DNA from: Mesodorylaimus sp. YZB2_4
Taxonomy: Eukaryota > Nematoda > Enoplea > Dorylaimida > Dorylaimidae
Assembly (NCBI GenBank): GCA_030248295.1
Contig: JASANH010001723.1
Coordinates: forward strand, 434,001-498,000
Reading direction: 5' to 3'
DNA length: 64,000 nt
The translations under genes were made by a program, and so were the position numbers. Below are positions 30,696 to 40,317 of this stretch, piece after piece. Positions within the stretch are counted from its first letter, which is position 1. Every line of letters begins with the position of its first letter. The notes below the pieces were generated by a model. It had not been told where the DNA came from. It made no database searches and was given only the letters and a program-made list of their open reading frames with translations.

Positions 30696-30880
30696 CACTA
30701 CTGAGAGATGCCTGGTTACAAGGAGCCTGTGGGTCTCCAATAAAAACCCGTTGCAAGTATAGAGAACTTCGGGCAATAAGTCACAAGCCTGAATAACGAG
30801 CGTTTCACCACGACTTTACTTTTCCAGACCTTGTAACCAGATCCTCACAGGTCCAGCTGGCACAATTTAATTTAGGCGGG
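30437..30880 (+). repeat. Direct repeat flanking the right inverted-repeat arm
   Basis: ATCCTCACAGGTCCAGCTGG plus CACAATTT(C/A)ATTTA occurs at ~30437-30475, inside the inverted-repeat spacer, and again at ~30841-30880, outside it. Only a few bases differ. One copy internal and one external suggests nested or rearranged copies of the same element. Confidence 0.7.
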
Positions 30881-31472
30881 GACTTGTGTAGAGTGACTTG
30901 TGAAATATGGAGGCAGAACTTGTAAACGAGCCCAAATTCAGAAAGCTGCAGCGCATTGATTTTTCGGAAGGTGAGGAGGGGGCAAGGTGCTTCGATAAGT
31001 TAGGCATCTTTCGCAGGGCAGACAAATTCTGGTTTCCTGCCATAATCACTGACCTGCCAAAAGACGAAAGGAAAGGGATCCATGGCAAAAACACAGGGGA
31101 AATGGATGGAAACCAGCAAGGCTACAAGTCCAACGATTCTCGTTCTGACTCCTAGAAAATTCTACTCAAGTTACGAGTCTCCGCCCACTTTTTCTGAGAG
31201 CTTGTAAGTTTATAAAACCGAACTGCTCCTTGTCGTCGTCCGCGCTCCTGAAAAAGTCTTGTAAATCTAGATGCTGTCTATAGATTATTCACTTTGATGA
31301 ACCTCGAGTCGCTTGTGGACTCGTAACTTGTGAGCTTGTAACGTGTGAACTTGTGACTTGTTTTGCTTGTAACTTGGTGAAACCTGCCCGGACGTACATA
31401 CCGCCAACTTGTATACGTACAGTAGCTTTACGCGAAAGCTGGTCATGGCATCCCGAACGTCCTCCACTTCAG

Positions 31473-33424
31473 CTTCTGCCACTTCGAAAACCCGCCAGAG
31501 CAGGAAAGCCCGTGGAAGCGGTTTGTGGAGAATGTCAGCGTATCTGGTCTGATTGAACTGTATCGCGCACCCAGTCCTTGTGAACGTGCGCTTTGGATCG
31601 CAACACTCCTCACATCTGCGTGCTCGACTCTATTTCATGCCGAGCTACTAGTAGAGACTTTTCTGGACCAACAAACTACGTTCGATATCATACGCACAGA
31701 CGAGATGAAAATCCCTTTTCCCAGTGTCACTGCCTGCATTCCTGCCGGTATCAATGCGACCAGGGCTAGAGAGCTGATCAAGTTGCCTCCGTCCATACAA
31801 GCAAAACTGGCCGCATTAGACAACCACAGCCGTGAAGCCTGTATCAAAAAAGTCGATTTGTCCATTTCGTACAGCTTCGGCGATGTAGTTGATTCCATAT
31901 TTCGAAGTCCTGATTTTCGATCCCTCAAGGACATTGCTGGTTTGACTCTGGGCAGTTTTGATGGTGGAATGGGTTACTTCTACAAGCACACCATGCCCAG
32001 CTGCCGAGACTTAATCAGCAACTGCGTTTTCAATGGGAAACCACATAACTGCTGCCAAAATGCCATTTACGAGCTGACCGATGAAGCTGTGTGCTATACG
32101 AGATTCCAGTAGGACATTCTCATGCGTCCACAAAATAGGGTACATATCTATGTAGAGTAGTCTCTTTTCAGGTGAATGAAGTGGACGAGCAAATGAATCA
32201 ACCCCGGCACCCATTCGAGGTGCCATCGTTCACCTTCAACCTGCAATGGGACTGGAGACATGCCGTTTTCTACTCTAATGATGCAACCGATGGATTCTAT
32301 GTATTCATTCAATATCCCGCTAGGATGCACTTGTACATCGATATGGCACAACCATTGCGCAGAACCGACTTGAACGACTGCCTGCACAAGGTGCCCCTCA
32401 TACCACGTTCGGCTATTGCGACGCAACGGAAGAAGGGGTGAAAAAGTTGAAGAGTTCCTGGCTGATATGATAGGATGCAAGTGTCCGATGGAAGGATACA
32501 TACCAACAAAGAATGAATCGTGCAGTGGCAGTATATTCACACTTATCAAATTGGTCGTGCCAGGCCAGACAGATGCGTTGTAGTATGTTCACCCGCCACG
32601 CGCCAAGCGACTTTACTAGACGGCGACCCGGGACAAGACTACTTAGTTAGTCCACATCGGCACACAAGACGAGACTAGACACAAAAGGTTGAAGGGCATG
32701 ATTAGAACCAGTTATAAGTTAACATCAAGTTATCACTACAGCGTTCATTCAAGGCCAGAACATGAACAATTATGTTAACAATGTAAGCTTCCCAGCCACA
32801 CCCTCTTTGCCCATCTTTATTCTTGTTGTTTCTAGCGCTAAGCACTTCGAGATTTCTAATCATGGCCCCAATAAATGTCGCTCGTTATGCACCAAATGGG
32901 AGTTCGATCCCAGAGCCAGTTATGCACTCATGGTCGAGCAAAAGCCATGCGGAGACGGTGTCAGTTGCAGTCGGGTCACAGTCTATGTGTGGTCGTCGCC
33001 GTATTTAGAAAGGACTGAGAATCCGCCCAAGTCCTATGATACCGCTTTCTACAATATCGGGTTTCGCCTCCACGCTGGCTTCTCAATGATCACACTGGCT
33101 AAGGTAACCTTTTATGGGATCGAACTTTGATTAGTTTTCGTCAGACGGACAAGAAAAAGCGGCGACCAAAGATCAGAAGAAAAGCCATGGCGCCAGTCCC
33201 AACGAAGGCAAGCTGTGGTGACGATAACGACCATTGTGTGAATGATGCTGCGAGAGGACGACGTGCCCCAAGCCTGGTATCAATGCCCCATCAGCAGGGG
33301 CGGAAGATAAGCGGAACCAACCCCGAATTCAAGGAAGATGTCAGTGGTACCGACAGTGAGCCAAGGACAATATGTCCTGAGAGAAAAGCTTCTGTTGCAC
33401 CCCACACAATCGCGGCAAACGGTT
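31473..33424 (+). pseudogene. DEG/ENaC sodium-channel copy with disrupted frame
   Basis: Recognisable degenerin/ENaC features in order: WKRFVENVSVSGLIELYRAP near the first membrane segment, FPSVTACIPAG (family FPAVTICN) after it, paired cysteines (NCCQNAIYELTDEAVCYTRF), a TFNLQWDW strand block, and a CKCP cysteine pair. Three breaks are visible. (1) At 32109 the exon ends CAG followed by TAG; the next block (from 32172) is in phase only if a non-GT donor is used. (2) Between ~32390 and 32445 the reading frame shifts by +1. (3) At ~33127 one base of shift separates YGIEL-stop from ISFRQTDKKKRR. A TAG at about 32579-32581 also ends the CKCP frame. No start codon or signal exon was found. Sequencing error or an unrecognised splice pattern is the alternative, but neighbouring long genes are clean. 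Confidence 0.6.
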
Positions 33425-34001
33425 AGCCACGAGCGGAGTCAAGTCACGTCGACTGGTTGGCGGTCTCGTTACAGAAATCAGTGACTGATATGGCGTGACT
33501 CGCTGAACACCTTGAGCTGTACAGCGCTACTGTATGCCATCACCTAGCACTTAGTATACTGTACATAATTACGTGGCCCCTTTCTATATATGTACATACA
33601 TTCAATATACTTACAAGTGCACCCATTCGTACCCACTTGAGACCGCACTATAATTCAATCTCACGATAATCACTCTAGAGCTGTACTATCTACAATACTG
33701 TAGACAGTTTTAGACCTCACTATAACAGCCTCCGCATCATGACTAACCTTTCTGTCTGGTACCTTGGAGCCAAGTTTAACCAGGCAAAGTCAACACGTAA
33801 CTGGTCCCAAGGCCCGCATTTACTTCAGTACAATCCATTTTCATTTGCAAGCAATCGACTACCCATAGTACCAGCTACAACAACCACACGAGAACTCCGA
33901 ATCAACTTACCCAATAGTTACAGGCAAGAACAAGGGATTGTTTTATGGGCACTCATATAACCATGTAGGCACTTCTTCTTAGCACCGCCACGTACCATAT
34001 C
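33425..34001. other. Spacer between DEG/ENaC copy and PLBD gene
   Basis: A/T-rich sequence between convergent gene ends. One 73-codon plus-strand frame (33739-33960) has no recognisable features. Nothing else supported. Confidence 0.4.
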
Positions 34002-37000
34002 TTACTTCAGTTCCACTTCTTCGTCCAACATCGCCCAGGCATAGGTTACAGGACTAAATTTAAATTCATCCGGATGCCCAAAATGAGGCGTTGTCGAAGC
34101 AAAATCCGCCTTCGACCACACAAACGGCGGCAAGTCATCGTAAGTAGGGCCACTTATTGAAACGAATTGCAGCCGTTTGAACAGTTGGTAACTGGTTGCC
34201 TAAAATGTAAGTGTTATTCCATATCCAGGAAACCGCAGCACCTTCCTCTTCTTACCTTCATATCAGTACCACCGTGCGATCGGTGGCCCAACGCTTTGAA
34301 AGGATACGTGCCGTTGCGAGGATTCAAGTCATTACGAGCCGATATGGCATTCTCGGCACTGTATGGAGGGGTACAGTTGCAACGCGACAGCGGATCATGG
34401 GTGTAATCGTTATACCTGGAACATACACATGCCTGTACACTCCCAGCCAGGGCAGACATCTGTCACCCCACCCCGCCAGGCCGTTCACACTTACCGCATC
34501 AATTTCTTCAACGATTCCATATCTTTAACGTTTTTATGGTCACGTTTGAAGATTAAAGCTCTTGGTGTTTTGTCGTAAGTAAACCAATCGCCGTACGCTT
34601 GCACTGAATCCCATTGGCCGCTCATGTTGAACACTTTTGGGAAATAGCTAAAATAAGATCACACTGCCCCCACAATCAAGACAATATCGGCTTGAAAACC
34701 ACTTACGCCACATTATAACTCGGCCAATATCCTTGCTTCGCCAGTTTTTTAGTCATATCTTTGGTTTCAACGTAAGTCCTAAAAATGGTGCATCAAACAG
34801 GAAAGACTCAATAAAAACGCCAGTCACTTACGGAATCTGTTCCAAGACATAGAACAGTCCAGATTGTGGTAATGGTTGACCAGGTGTGAACTTGCGATAA
34901 TCGATGATCATAAACTGATTGTTATACCTAAAATACCAGAAGCACAAGTCAAGGCAGGCTACTTCAATCGGAGGTCTTCAATCGGAAGCGGGGCCATGGG
35001 AAAGACAGACCTATCAAGGGGCATGGGTAATAACGAGGGTACCTACCAGACTTTGGTGCCTTTACACCAGGAGCTTCTATTCACCGTTGATACAAGCCCC
35101 AGAAGTCTACTTACGTTCCAGAATTTTGTTTCTTGAAGATGTCAGTCCATTCTTGAGCACTTGTAGCGAGGCGATTGGAAATCATTACCCGAATCCAACT
35201 TAAAACCTGACCAGTTGGCGTAAGCGACTTGTATAAGCTCGAGTTGCTGTTGCCGATCGTAGTTTCAGTTACGGCCTGAAAAAAGCTTGATTTTTTCCGA
35301 AGATGAGTATGCTATAAGCAGTACGAAAAATACATTATGTATGAAATGGAGACTACACCTGAGACCAAGGCAAACGCCCAGCCCTGATCCTAGGGCCAGT
35401 AGAAGGCAGTGAGGCTAAAAATCATTTACCGCACTGGCTGGGCAGTTTGCAAGCACACACACATTTTGTAACATGGGCAATGCAGGCCCAGCTCCCTATT
35501 CTCACACGGGCTATGACAGACTCAAATTATCACCATATGAAACTTAGAAACAAGCAAAAGAAAACCCATACCAAACCCGAAGACATCAAATAGAAGTCGT
35601 CAATCGAAAGTATTGTACCAGGATACGAAGAAAACGTTATCGAAACCGCCGACACTTTATCGCCCCCTAAAACGCCAGTGACCGCTAGATTTCGCAGCAT
35701 GCTAAAAGCCAGAGAAGCCAAACCAGTCTTTCACCTGCCCCTAGGCTGAACATCACTCGGTGAGTGATGTTTGAGCTGCGGCTCCGTGTAGACCCCTAAG
35801 TACTACGATTTGAGACTGCTACATAAGAAAAGCTACTCACTGGAAGCAGAAGCATTGTAGGCAAACTTGTAATGTTTCTGAATACGAAGCATCGTCTGAT
35901 ACGTCGACCACGTATCATGGGCCACGTAAAGATCGGAGAGGTCAGGTAACGGGTAAATCAGCGCGGAGCATGAACCAGCACGCATATGTCTACGGAAGCC
36001 CGGCGGTTTTCCCAGGGCTGCTTCCAAATCCTCCAAATCGCCGCTTAGTTGAAACATTCTATAGTCGAAAAGAAATTGTAAGGAGGCAGCTTAAAGTCAG
36101 ACGAAATCAACTTGCTCACATGAATCCAGTCGGGGTGATGTTCATGTGGGGCGTCGATATTGTATTGTAGTATCCATCCTCCAGGCCTGCTAACTGAATC
36201 AGCATCAGACGCACCTGAAAGACAAAACGTGGTCCGCCTAACCAAACTAATTAAACTCTGCCTTGTAAACTCCGCCCACTTGACCAAAGTCCATCCCTTA
36301 GCCACCAGTAATCAAGCAGTGCAGAAATCCATCATACGGCAGATTGCCTTTCTTAGGCTCCACCTCCACATAGGGGTATCTTCAGGTGGAGGTGCTCCGG
36401 GTCTGAATCTAAGACTGGTGTATAGCAGAAACCGTCTACTTGTTCGGCTTCCACCCACGGTGCATCTCTAAGGCACCAGGTGAGTGACCCACACCCAGCG
36501 TAAGTTTATGGTGTGTAAAAAGCGACTTCCTTTGCCGGGGATCGAACTTGGGACGAGCCCTACCAAAACTAATTACTACTTGACCTATTCCCACCTGATG
36601 CCAATACGGGTCGCCAGAATTATCGGCGATTTGTTTCTTCATCCAGTCCAGATTGTCGTTGATGAAAGAATAGAGACGATTGCAATATTTGCCAGATCCC
36701 TCACAATATCCAGCCACCGTGTTGATCCAATGCAAGTAGATTAAATTGTGCGTCAACAGACCTTCAGCTACACCCGCCGCGTACGCTTGAACATCGTCAG
36801 AGCCACCGCCAGGCAATGTCTCCAACTCCAGAACAGCCCATCTGAAAAACTATACGTAACTTGTACAACACAGGCACGTAACGGCAAGTGCCAAGAATAC
36901 TGTAGATTCGAAATCGAACTTGATCCCATTACATGAGGTACATGCGCTGTTTATCATAACCCAATTTCACTAGTTTGCTCTGTCGTCGGTCGAGCGGCCA

Positions 37001-37601
37001 GAGAATAAGATAAGATGGTAAACTGGCGCCTTATCTTCCTGCTTATTTTGGAAACTCGATCAGGATTAGCTCGTACACAGAAAACACGACTGCAATGACG
37101 ACATCTCGTTAACACGATCTCAAGCACTGCAGCGATGGAACTGATTTGCGCAGACCAAGTAAAACAGAAGAGCGATATGCCGTTGAGTTGGCCAAGTTAT
37201 GAAAGAATGGCAGCGCCTGGTGCCAGTTGGATGACGCATAGTACGGCTGCCCTCTGCGGATATGCCAAAGTGTTCTCGATCAGACAGCCACCAATAACCA
37301 GACTGACTCGGTACTTTAAAATCACGTTCCCTAGTCAGTCCCATACACTGGCATGCACTTCCATCTATTAGAATCTCGGGATGGAGAGGATCATTCACCG
37401 CCAAACTCACCCCGTATTGTTGATCTGATTCTTGAAGAATCCACGAGCCACCGTGCTGCTCGGAGCTGAACAATTTCTTGTTGTAGCCGACACAACGTCC
37501 GAGGGGCCCCGACAAACACTGATCACGTCGGTATAGTCCTCATCATTCTCCTGGCCAAATACAAGACCCAAGGCGAGAAGCAAAAATGCAACCAACTTCA
37601 T
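34002..37601 (-). CDS. Phospholipase B-like lysosomal hydrolase (PLBD family)
   Basis: Eleven minus-strand exons: 37411-37601, 36595-36841, 36120-36214, 35841-36058, 35572-35684, 35115-35275, 34832-34927, 34707-34778, 34495-34647, 34256-34415, 34002-34199; 1,704 nt, 567 residues, the usual family size. A signal peptide (MKLVAFLLLALGLVFG) is followed by the N-terminal nucleophile hydrolase fold of PLBD1/PLBD2. Landmarks are YAAGVAEGLLTHNLIYLHW, the AGSCSALIYPL block whose Cys is the autoproteolytic/catalytic nucleophile in the family, DLYVAHDTWSTYQ, SSYPGTILSIDDFYL, NNQFMIIDYRKF, ISARNDLN and SHGGTDMK. Expected to be a glycosylated lysosomal amidase or lipid hydrolase. The first intron (569 nt) and second intron (380 nt) are much longer than the others; the second holds a tRNA-like B-box sequence on the minus strand. 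Confidence 0.94.
36300..36590 (-). repeat. Possible tRNA-derived insertion in a PLBD intron
   Basis: Within the 380-nt second PLBD intron, the minus strand reads AAGTTCGATCCCCGG near 36532-36546, a good match to a tRNA T-arm/B-box. No cloverleaf can be folded around it. A short inverted repeat (CTCCACCT...AGGTGGAG) lies at ~36359-36393. A degraded SINE is the likeliest explanation. Confidence 0.35.
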
Positions 37602-37796
37602 TTCACCTCCTTCTTAGCAAAATAAGGATAGCCCAGACCTCGACACAGCCTTCCCAGTGCAAGTCAGAACCAGGCAACTGACGGCAGACGTCCGTATGGC
37701 TCGAGTCAGTTATGTCTAGCGCCTGCCGCTACTCCTCGCTGATCCAAACGGCTGCTAGTTCAGACATTCCCGCTAGCTAGCAGACATCTTCTAAAT

Positions 37797-38459
37797 ATGA
37801 AATGGTCCGCAGAGGAACGATTCTCTGAACAAAACGGTAACCCCACAATTTACAAATTTGCTCAAATTCGAAATCCATTAAAAATGCACTTGATGAATGC
37901 TACTTCATTAGGAAGGCTATCAAAAGAGCCGAGCTATCCGATCACTATGGAAGGTCAGATGAATTTCAAACGATCACATGACGACAAATTCCAAAAACGT
38001 TATTTCCTACTCAAAGGCAATTTACTCTTTTATTTTGCCAAGAAATCTGATCGAGCTCCCCTGGGCCTGGTCATATTGGAAGGCTACACTGTAGAACTGA
38101 GCAATGAAGAGGACGGCCACTGCTTTCAATTGCTCCGCCGATGCCATGGCAACGTGGCCGCGGCACTAACTTTTGTTGCTGCAACATCAGAATCACTCCA
38201 AAATTGGCTGTCTGCCCTGACGAACTGCAGCTACGAACAACTGAAAATGTCTGCCGAAAGACTAACCGAACTAGTGACGTCCAGTGGAGATCACAGAACG
38301 GGGGACGACGGGACGATGACACCGAGGGACGAGAACGATAATCAAGTACCAGACGAGAACTCAGGACATGCAGCAGCCGCTGCTAAGGCCAGCTTCGAAG
38401 AATTACACGAAGAATATGGACACAAGATACAGGAGATTTTATCAGCTACTAAAACGTGA
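37797..38459 (+). CDS. Sesquipedalian-type PH-domain protein (PHETA/IPIP27-like)
   Basis: Single-exon gene, 220 residues from Met 37797; Met 37884 (MHLMNATSLG) is closer to the family's start. A PH domain (~residues 52-150: QKRYFLLKGNLLFYF, PLGLVILEGYTVEL, ESLQNWLSAL) matches sesquipedalian-1/2, endosomal adaptors controlling recycling and endosome-to-Golgi traffic. The C-terminus carries SFEELHEEYGHKIQEI, matching the F&H motif with which these proteins bind the inositol phosphatase OCRL. Poly(A) signal AATAAA at 38588-38593 lies about 15 nt before the stop codon of the convergent NUBP1 gene, so the 3' ends may overlap. Confidence 0.88.
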   Translation: MKWSAEERFSEQNGNPTIYKFAQIRNPLKMHLMNATSLGRLSKEPSYPITMEGQMNFKRSHDDKFQKRYFLLKGNLLFYFAKKSDRAPLGLVILEGYTVELSNEEDGHCFQLLRRCHGNVAAALTFVAATSESLQNWLSALTNCSYEQLKMSAERLTELVTSSGDHRTGDDGTMTPRDENDNQVPDENSGHAAAAAKASFEELHEEYGHKIQEILSATKT

Positions 38460-38606
38460 CTAGCCTAGTTTACTGATTAGTCGTATCCCGGTGCGTATTG
38501 CAATAATCGAGTCATAGTCAAATCGGGTCTAAACCATGTGATCCTAATGTTGTATTTCAAATCACTTAATCACGTGGAATTTAGCTCAATAAATGTCTTG
38601 ATACCT

Positions 38607-39771
38607 TTACTGTCCATTGACCATCTCGCACTGCTGTACCAAATGATCGACCAGATCTGCGTAGGCCTTTGATACAGGGCTTCCATCGAATTCGGAGAAG
38701 TAATTGAGACCTTCATCGCAGCACCGGGCAACCCGAGGATCCAATGGAATCGAAGCGATCAAATTCAGCCCCATCTCCTTGCACATGGCCGCGGCACCGC
38801 CCGATGAGGCTGGGAAGATAGTCGACTGCTTGTCACATTTCGGACAGAGGAAGGAGGTCATGTTCTCCACTACGCCGATAATAGGTACCTTGACTTTTCG
38901 GCAAAAATTGATTTCCTTTCGAACGTCTTGCAGAGCAATTTCTTGAGGCGTTGTAACGATCACCGCCCCATCCACGTGCGTTGAATTCATCAAGTACTGA
39001 ACGATAGACAGGTGTTCGTCCGAAGTGCCAGGTGGAGTATCCACAATCATGTAATCGATATCGCCCCAGTCCACGTCTTTTAGGAACTGCTTGATCATAC
39101 CATTTTTCTTCGGCCCTCGCCATACTACTGCATCGTCGGCACCACCAAGCAAAAATGCAATCGACATCAGCGACAGATTTTCGTCCACAAAAATTGGCGA
39201 CCATCCGCTCATGCTTTGGTGGACCTGAAAAACACAATGAACCTAACAGTAAATGATCTTTTGAGCAGTAAAACTACGAATTCGTAGGGTAGGCCCACTT
39301 TTCCTGCCTGATACGCACACATTACTGAAGTTGATCACGTAAAGGGTAGACCAAAAGCGGCTGACGCAAGACATTGTGGAAACGGCAATTAATGCCTTCG
39401 GTAGGAAAAATATGCACATTAATGCCTACTTGTTCTTCCTCAGCTGCGAACATCTTCGCTTGCGACGGGCCGCAAATGTCAATGTCCAAAAGTGCTATTT
39501 GGCGGTCTCGATCTCGGCTAGATAATCGACGGGCCAATAACGAACTGACCGTACTTTTGCCAACGCCCCCTTTTCCTGATAAGATCAGTATCTTGTGTTT
39601 GACCGAGAGCATTCGTTGGCGGATATCGTCTAGCGCCGGATCGGGCCCTGCCGCTGCACCAGAAGCACAGGTCTGACGATTCGGGCATCCTTGACACGGC
39701 GTCGCTTTCCCAGCCAATTCACTTTGAGTCCCTGGACAATGTTCCGGGGCATCTTCGGGAACGTCGCTCAT
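38607..39771 (-). CDS. NUBP1: Cytosolic Fe-S cluster assembly factor NUBP1/Nbp35
   Basis: Two exons, 39430-39771 and 38607-39224; 319 residues against 320 in human. MRP/MinD-type P-loop NTPase of the cytosolic iron-sulfur assembly scaffold, acting with NUBP2. The N-terminal Fe-S cysteines C12, C26, C29 and C35 lie in a [11 protein letters not shown]...[10 protein letters not shown] arrangement. Walker A is [10 protein letters not shown] (~66-74). [10 protein letters not shown] and the C-terminal CPKC bridging-cluster motif are present. All key residues are intact. The gene converges on the sesquipedalian gene with ~150 nt between stop codons. Confidence 0.97.
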
Positions 39772-40317
39772 TATTAGCTGATCAAATTCAACCTTCTTTA
39801 TTTATTTTTTAGAGGTCGGGGGAAATTGGGATTGGGAATTTGAGTGGTGGTACCGTAAACCTGTGTCGCGCACAGATTTTGCAAAACTGCTGCTGCTTAT
39901 AACAAAAAAGCGCCAAATCCAGTTTTGTATTTCCTGTTGGATCAAGAGTTACGAGCGGGTAACAAAATCCTTATCTGCCTAATTAACTCAAGGTAGTTTA
40001 TAAATCTCTTAAAATCGTAAATATGGTGCATTATTTCCAGCTCACAATTTTCAAATATGTAGCAGATTGCTTCACTGGGTCCAGCATTGTAAAGTGTGCA
40101 TTGTTGGTCGCAGTGTCCTCGTCGTCGTCAGCCGCTTAGACACCGTCTGTGCGTGTGGCTGCTTCGCTTCTTCCGTTTTGCCCAATTTCGATCTACGCTT
40201 ACGCTGTATATGTATCTATTTACATAGCTGAGGTGAGGTCTGGTCTGGATCCGCTAAATGACTCCCCCCCCCCCCCCATTATTCTCTTCCTTAGCAATTT
40301 AAAAGAGGAAAGACTGA
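39772..40317. other. Divergent promoter region NUBP1/Maelstrom
   Basis: A 546-bp region between divergent genes. It contains a 14-C run at 40264-40277 only ~40 bp before the Maelstrom start. A TTAG acceptor-like site precedes the start, so a non-coding first exon is possible. No HMG-box exon was found here. Confidence 0.45.
40264..40277 (+). repeat. Poly-C run (14 C)
   Basis: Homopolymer immediately upstream of the Maelstrom start codon. One of seven G/C runs of at least 11 in the window. Confidence 0.9.

Larger units (their letters stand above)
29686..31472. other. Gene-free region with inverted and direct repeats
   Basis: Upstream of kinase B. A TA-rich stretch (ATACTATACATACTACAG-like) spans ~29785-29860. 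A perfect 74-bp inverted repeat and a ~38-bp direct repeat lie at 30066-30880 (separate entries). No coding model is supported. The 5' exon(s) of the DEG/ENaC copy may lie in 31150-31470 but were not identified. Confidence 0.45.

Noticed and set aside
36525..36600. tRNA gene on the minus strand
   Set aside because: A good T-arm sequence is present but no acceptor or anticodon stems can be paired; treated as a possible SINE remnant.
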